In this document: positions 13,866 to 17,850 of the stretch, piece by piece
Layout of the letters: each line of letters opens with the position of its first letter
Numbering within the stretch: position 1 is the first letter of the stretch
Source of the DNA: Deinococcus cellulosilyticus NBRC 106333 = KACC 11606
GTDB taxonomy: Bacteria; Deinococcota; Deinococci; Deinococcales; Deinococcaceae
Assembly: GCF_007990775.1 (NCBI RefSeq)
Contig: NZ_BJXB01000056.1
Location: 1 to 17,850, forward strand
Length of the DNA: 17,850 nt
Direction of reading: 5' to 3'
Program-made: the position numbers and the translations under genes
The notes under the pieces: model-generated
Told to the model about the DNA's origin: nothing
What the model saw: only the letters and a program-made list of their open reading frames with translations
The model's database searches: none

Positions 13866-15422
13866 TTAATACCCCAGCGTGCTCCCCCGCTTCCAGTTGA
13901 GCACGGTGAACAGCAAAGGAAAGAAAACCGCAACACCACCTGCAATCAGCATCCAGGTGGTGTTGTTCTGTCCATAGGCAGCAATCACCCCGGCCCAGCC
14001 CACAGAGGTGAAGAGTTCCACAAAGCCCTGCATGGCGTTGCCCTGCCCTTTGCCGCTTTTGTTCATGAGGTCGGCCCGTTTGATGGGCTGTGCCCACTGG
14101 GTTTGCAGGTAGGCAATGGTCAGGCAACTGATGCAGACCAGTGCAACCCCCATCAGCATCAGGACCGGACTGCTTTTGCCCAGCAGCAGGGCAAGTGGGA
14201 CAAAAATCAACAGCACAGGCAGCAGGGTGATCCACATTTTCTGCCTTCTCAGGGTGCCTCTGGGATGAGGGGCCATGCTCAGCAGGTCAGGCAGGTCTTC
14301 GGCCCCAATGAAGATGCGAGAGAGCCATCCGGTGAGGGTCGAGGAAATGAGCACCACCCCTGCCACCCAGAAAGCAGGATTCATCAGGCTGGACATGGCG
14401 TTGCCACGCCCTGCACCAGACAGCACGAAAACCAGGGGGAGCATATAGACCACCTGCAGCAGAAGCTGGGAAAAAAGTGCAGGGTCCCTGAGCACCAGCT
14501 TCCATTCTTTGAGCCACAGCAATTGAAAAACACCAGAGCGAAAGGGGACCGTTTTCAGGCGTTCTGGTCTGGGGCGGTTGAATCCACTGGCTTCGCTGGC
14601 CCCTTTGAGGTAGGCACGGTGGGAGGAGAAAATCACCAGGGTGAGAAACAGCAGGCCAATCGCGACGGTGATCAGGGTGGGCACGGGTTCCAGCCACAGG
14701 CTTCTGGCCCAGTACCACAAAGGGGAGCTTTCTGGCAGTTGCTGCTGGACTTCCACAAACCAGCGGGCAGCCCGGTCCCCGAACCCACCCTGGCCTGAGG
14801 TGCCCATCAGGTTGGGCAGTTGCGTTCCCAGAAAAAGCACTGCACCCAGCAACACCGTCAACACCTGAATGATGGTTCTGGTGCGCTGCACGCCGATGCT
14901 TTTCACCAGCAGGAAAGTCAGACCGACCGCCAGGGTGGAAATCACACTTCCCAGGGTCAGGAAGCCCACCGGAAGGCCCAGGAACCTCCAGGTGCCCAGC
15001 AGGAGCCCCAGAATGGCAACGGCTGTTCCCAGCAGCATCCACCAGATGGTGACGGCAAGAACCACACCCAGCACCCTGACGGCAAAAATGCCACGGGTGC
15101 TGACCGGCGAGGAGATCAGCAGGTCCAGGTCCTTGCGTTCAAACATCACCTTCACACTGGTCTGGATGGCCGTGGTGACCATCAGGAGGGCCGCAAACAA
15201 CCCAAACAGGGTGAGGGGCAGCAGGAGGGGCTGAGGCAATTCCGCAGGTCCTGCCCTGAGCGTCTGGCTGTGCTCACGAAGCAAAAACCACATGCCGCCG
15301 ATGGCCCCGAGCACAAGGACACCCAGCAGGATCACCACCCATTTCTGGCTGGAGGAGAAAAGCGAACGCCAGTACAGCAGCACCTCGAACCGCAGCAGCC
15401 AAGGGAGGCTGCCTGGCCTCAT
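13866..15422 (-). CDS. ABC-2 type exporter permease
   Basis: A 518-residue membrane protein with about 12 hydrophobic segments in two groups (roughly 28-225 and 265-515), consistent with a fused, two-half ABC-2 permease. It probably forms the membrane channel for the ATPase encoded just upstream. Its ATG overlaps the ATPase stop as ATGA (15419-15422), so translation is coupled. The substrate cannot be read: such pairs export drugs, peptides, lipids or polysaccharide parts, or act in stress resistance. The hydrophilic link SEASGFNRPRPERLKTV lies between the two halves. No signal peptide. The gene ends 33 bp from the inverted-repeat element that separates it from polA. Confidence 0.88.
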   Translation of the reverse strand: MRPGSLPWLLRFEVLLYWRSLFSSSQKWVVILLGVLVLGAIGGMWFLLREHSQTLRAGPAELPQPLLLPLTLFGLFAALLMVTTAIQTSVKVMFERKDLDLLISSPVSTRGIFAVRVLGVVLAVTIWWMLLGTAVAILGLLLGTWRFLGLPVGFLTLGSVISTLAVGLTFLLVKSIGVQRTRTIIQVLTVLLGAVLFLGTQLPNLMGTSGQGGFGDRAARWFVEVQQQLPESSPLWYWARSLWLEPVPTLITVAIGLLFLTLVIFSSHRAYLKGASEASGFNRPRPERLKTVPFRSGVFQLLWLKEWKLVLRDPALFSQLLLQVVYMLPLVFVLSGAGRGNAMSSLMNPAFWVAGVVLISSTLTGWLSRIFIGAEDLPDLLSMAPHPRGTLRRQKMWITLLPVLLIFVPLALLLGKSSPVLMLMGVALVCISCLTIAYLQTQWAQPIKRADLMNKSGKGQGNAMQGFVELFTSVGWAGVIAAYGQNNTTWMLIAGGVAVFFPLLFTVLNWKRGSTLGY

Positions 15423-16165
15423 GATCCAGCCCCCACCAGTTCCAGAAAGACATCTTCAAGGGTGCCCTGGGCTTCACCGCTCTGGAGGCGGAGTTCCTGC
15501 AGGGAACCCTCTGCAATGATCTGGCCTTTGTTGATGATGGCAATCCGTTCAGACATGCGCTCTGCAACTTCCAGGATGTGGGTGGTCAGGACCACGGTGT
15601 TGCCGTCTTTCACAAACTGGGAGAGCAGGTCCTTGACCTGTCGGGCTGCAGCAGCATCAAGTCCGGTGAGGGGCTCATCCAGAATCATCACCTGCGGTTT
15701 GTGGATCAGGGCTCCAGCGAGGGCCAGCTTCTGTTTCATGCCTCTGGAATAGCTTTCAGCAAAGGCACTGCGGTGCTCCCACAGGTCCAGCCATTTCAGC
15801 AGTTCCTGTGCTTCCTGATAGGCCTCCGTGGCATTCATGCCCCACAGTCCGGCCACAAATTCCAGGTACTCCATCGGGCGCAACTTGCCGTACAGCAGGG
15901 GCTCGTCTGGCAGGTAAGCCAGGGGTCTTTTGGCTGCTTGCGGGTTTGAAATCACGCTCTGGCCCAGAATCTGGATCTCTCCGCCATCGGGGATCAAGAG
16001 ACCTGCAATCATGCGCAGGGTGGTGGTCTTGCCTGCACCGTTGGGGCCCAGGAGGGCGTAAATCTGCCCTGTCCCGATCCTCAGGGTGAGGTGGTCTACA
16101 GCCTTGAATGATCCGAAAGTTTTGTTCACATCCTGAAGTTCCAGTGCCCATTGAATGTTTTCCAT
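15419..16165 (-). CDS. ABC transporter ATP-binding protein (exporter type)
   Basis: A 248-residue cytoplasmic ATPase that powers the permease encoded next. Motifs in order: Walker A GPNGAGKTT (40-48), Q-loop region YLPDEPLLY (84-92), signature YSRGMKQKL (139-147), Walker B VMILDEPLTGLD (159-170) and H-loop His196. The Q-loop carries Asp87 in place of Gln; I recall YLPDEP in other DrrA-like exporter ATPases, so this need not mean loss of function. I chose ATG 16165 because the ABC domain begins ten residues later and a TATATA box lies 7 nt before it; an upstream ATG (16204) adds 13 unrelated residues. The short C-terminal tail (after about 220) ends in TLEDVFLELVG, usual for this group. Confidence 0.93.
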   Translation of the reverse strand: MENIQWALELQDVNKTFGSFKAVDHLTLRIGTGQIYALLGPNGAGKTTTLRMIAGLLIPDGGEIQILGQSVISNPQAAKRPLAYLPDEPLLYGKLRPMEYLEFVAGLWGMNATEAYQEAQELLKWLDLWEHRSAFAESYSRGMKQKLALAGALIHKPQVMILDEPLTGLDAAAARQVKDLLSQFVKDGNTVVLTTHILEVAERMSERIAIINKGQIIAEGSLQELRLQSGEAQGTLEDVFLELVGAGS

Positions 16166-16172
16166 TGCATTA

Positions 16173-16178
16173 TATATA
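16173..16178 (-). promoter_or_regulatory. -10 box of the exporter operon
   Basis: On the minus strand TATATA ends 7 nt before ATG 16165, inside an A/T-only stretch (16169-16178) that is unusual in this window. No Shine-Dalgarno is seen. The overlapping TATAAT is only 3 nt from the ATG. Confidence 0.45.
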
Positions 16179-16281
16179 CGACATTGGGAATGCCCATGTT
16201 TCACCTTTAGGGTTCATTGAGACAGTTGCATCCTGAAGTAAACCTTTAGAATCCCGTGTCCTTTCTCACTGTGCTGCTCTC

Positions 16282-16287
16282 TATAAC
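16282..16287 (+). promoter_or_regulatory. -10 box of the subtilase gene
   Basis: TATAAC ends 7 nt before ATG 16295. The motif ACCTTTAG occurs twice upstream in this divergent promoter region (16203-16210 and about 16241-16248) and might bind a regulator. A weak GAAGG (16289-16293) could serve the second ATG at 16301. Confidence 0.45.
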
Positions 16288-16294
16288 TGAAGGC

Positions 16295-17734
16295 ATGAGA
16301 ATGAAATCTGCACTTCTGATTGGTCTTCTGCTGTGTGGAGCAGCCACCGCGCAGAAAAACAAAGAGGTCACCACCAAGAAGAACCCCCATGCCAGGGCCC
16401 AGCCCGTGGGTGTGGTGCCGGGTCAGCTGATTGTCAAATTCAAGAAGAAAGGCAATGCCAACGGCATTTTCAAACAGCTGGCCAAGGCAGGCATCAACCT
16501 GAGTCCCATCCGTGAGCTTGGAGATGGATCTTTCCTGGTGGAATTTTCCGAGGACTCTGGACTCTCGGTGTCCGTGCTGGGTCTGGATGTGAAGGCCGGA
16601 GGCAGCGTGATTGATGCCCTGGACAAGAAAACCAGACAGGCGCTGGACAAACTGAACAAGTTCTTCGACATTGAATACGCTGAACCCAACTACGTTTTCA
16701 AGCCTGCTGCTGTGCCCAATGACCAGTTCTACTCGCTGCAGTGGCACCTGCCCAAACTGAACATGCCCAAAGCCTGGGATTACAGCCGGGGCAGCAACGT
16801 GGTGGTCGCCGTGCTGGACACTGGTCAAACCAAACACCCTGACCTGATCCCGAACTATGTGGCGGGCTACGACATGCTCACCGATCCCAAGATGGGTGGA
16901 GATGGCAACGGACGTGATTCTGACCCCACCGACGTTGGGGACGGGGGCGTCTGTGATGACGGCATCACCTACGAGAACTCCTGGCACGGCACCCATGTGG
17001 ACGGCATTGTCGCTGGAGCCACCAACAACACCGAAGGGGTGGCCGGGGTGGGCTGGGGCACCAAAATCCAGAACATCCGTGTGCTCGGCAAGTGCGGCGG
17101 TTCCATGGCTGACATTGCTGACGGCATCCGCTGGGCCGCAGGCATGAGTGTTCCTGGAATGCCCGCCAATGCCACACCAGCGAAAGTCATCAACATGAGC
17201 CTGGGGGGATACACCGGTACGGCCTGCCCTGTGACCTACCAGAACGCCATCAATGATGTGGTGGCCCGTGGCGTGACCGTGGTGGTTGCGGCAGGGAACG
17301 ATGGCAAAAACGCCTCCGGGTCCTCTCCGGCCAACTGCAACAACGTCATCACCGTGACCGCTGTGAACCTGAACCTCACCAAAACCTACTATGGAAACTT
17401 TGGAACCAATGTGACCCTGGCAGCCTTCGGTGGGGACACCACCCGCGATGACAACAACGATGGTTACGGCGACGGCATTCTCTCTCACCTGTGGAGCCCG
17501 GATGGCAGCGAGTGGTATTACGCCTTCATGGAAGGCACCAGCATGGCCACCCCTCAGGTGTCCGGTGTGGTGGCCCTGATGTACGCCCTGAAGCCGAAGA
17601 TCACTCCTGCCCAGGTGAAAGACATCCTGAAACGCTCTGCCACCCCTCTTGCCTCTGGTGCCTGCACCCAGGGATGTGGTTCTGGCATCCTCAATGCAGC
17701 GAAGGCCCTGGAACTCACCAGAGCCCTCCCCTGA
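16295..17734 (+). CDS. Secreted S8 family serine protease (subtilisin-like)
   Basis: A 479-residue exported protease. The signal peptide (residues 1-19, core LLIGLLLCGAATA) is followed by a pro-region (about 20-140) containing GQLIVKFKKKG and EYAEPNY, typical inhibitor-type propeptide motifs. The catalytic domain has Asp175 (VAVLDTGQTKHPDL), His231 (WHGTHVDGIVAG), oxyanion Asn335 (VVVAAGNDG) and Ser416 (GTSMATPQVSGVVAL). Acidic loops near 203-217 and DDNNDGYGDG (385-394) look like calcium-binding sites. Five cysteines in the mature part (220, 267, 311, 348 and the 457/461 pair) suggest disulfides. No C-terminal sorting or repeat domain is present, so it should be released or periplasmic. ATG 16301 is an alternative start, and GTG 16256 is less likely. 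It is a scavenging or processing protease; the target is unknown. Confidence 0.94.
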   Translation: MRMKSALLIGLLLCGAATAQKNKEVTTKKNPHARAQPVGVVPGQLIVKFKKKGNANGIFKQLAKAGINLSPIRELGDGSFLVEFSEDSGLSVSVLGLDVKAGGSVIDALDKKTRQALDKLNKFFDIEYAEPNYVFKPAAVPNDQFYSLQWHLPKLNMPKAWDYSRGSNVVVAVLDTGQTKHPDLIPNYVAGYDMLTDPKMGGDGNGRDSDPTDVGDGGVCDDGITYENSWHGTHVDGIVAGATNNTEGVAGVGWGTKIQNIRVLGKCGGSMADIADGIRWAAGMSVPGMPANATPAKVINMSLGGYTGTACPVTYQNAINDVVARGVTVVVAAGNDGKNASGSSPANCNNVITVTAVNLNLTKTYYGNFGTNVTLAAFGGDTTRDDNNDGYGDGILSHLWSPDGSEWYYAFMEGTSMATPQVSGVVALMYALKPKITPAQVKDILKRSATPLASGACTQGCGSGILNAAKALELTRALP

Positions 17735-17745
17735 TCTGAAATCAC

Positions 17746-17784
17746 AACAGCAGCCTGAAACCATTCAGGCTGCTGTTTGCTGTT
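17746..17784 (+). terminator. Rho-independent terminator after the subtilase gene
   Basis: A 14-bp stem (17746-17759 with 17764-17777, loop acca) followed by TTGCTGTTTAT. The tail includes TGCTGTT twice in tandem (17771-17784). It starts 12 bp after the stop. Confidence 0.85.
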
Positions 17785-17789
17785 TATAA

Positions 17790-17828
17790 GGGACAAAAGC
17801 TGGTTTCCCACAGGGACAATTGCTGGTT
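17790..17828. repeat. Two tandem copies of GGGACAA..GCTGGTT
   Basis: GGGACAAAAGCTGGTT (17790-17805) and GGGACAATTGCTGGTT (17813-17828) agree at 14 of 16 positions with a 23-bp period. Tandem sites of this kind form the ends of IS21-like and Tn7/Mu-like transposons, where the transposase binds. The window ends too soon to see a transposase gene, so a regulator site is the alternative. Confidence 0.45.
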
Positions 17829-17850
17829 GTGAAAAGTCTATCCTGAAACC

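Noticed and set aside
13743..14798. 351-codon open frame on the plus strand
   Set aside because: Overlaps the exporter permease on the other strand. Its Gln/His/Pro-rich translation lacks any fold-like pattern and it starts inside the repeat element.
16214..17764. 516-codon open frame on the minus strand
   Set aside because: Antisense to the subtilase gene; its His/Gly/Val-rich composition is typical of an antisense shadow.

Overview
The window looks like chromosomal DNA of a Deinococcus-type bacterium (Deinococcota). Three things suggest this. The DNA polymerase I is Taq-like in length and domain content. Many housekeeping genes carry a -10 box (TANNNT) placed 5-8 nt before the ATG with no Shine-Dalgarno, the pattern of leaderless mRNAs that are common in Deinococcus. 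Coding regions prefer G or C at the third codon position. No database search was possible, so the genus is an inference.

Left third (1-6921): a sugar-utilisation locus. It starts with the C-terminus of a LacI-family regulator, then two CpG-centred LacI-type operators. The operon encodes a periplasmic sugar-binding protein, two CUT1-family ABC permeases, a GH1 beta-glucosidase and a GH43 beta-xylosidase. The expected job is import of short plant beta-glycans (cello- or xylo-oligosaccharides) and cleavage in the cytoplasm, since neither hydrolase has a signal peptide. No ABC ATPase is encoded here, so one must be shared from elsewhere. These genes have clear Shine-Dalgarno sites except GH43, whose start is embedded in the end of the GH1 gene. 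A third operator, nearly identical to the first, lies just after GH43. It is followed by about 400 bp without a convincing gene, rich in hairpins and closed by an intrinsic terminator.

Middle (6960-13685): rodA (cell-wall glycosyltransferase), an aldo/keto reductase, and a 56-bp perfect palindrome acting as a two-way terminator. Next come two tandem paralogous genes of unknown function on the minus strand, a DUF3052-like small protein, an FKBP-type prolyl isomerase and polA. All of these except the reductase have leaderless-type promoters.

Right part (13684-17850): an inverted-repeat element of about 150 bp (MITE/REP-like) directly behind polA, then a two-gene ABC-2 exporter on the minus strand (ATPase and permease overlapping by ATGA). 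A divergent secreted subtilisin-like protease follows, with a strong terminator. The window ends in two tandem copies of a 16-bp motif that could be the edge of a transposon. I saw no CRISPR array, tRNA or rRNA. No clearly new multi-gene system stood out. The best candidates for a second look are the structured region after GH43, the paralogous unknown pair, and the repeats at the right edge.
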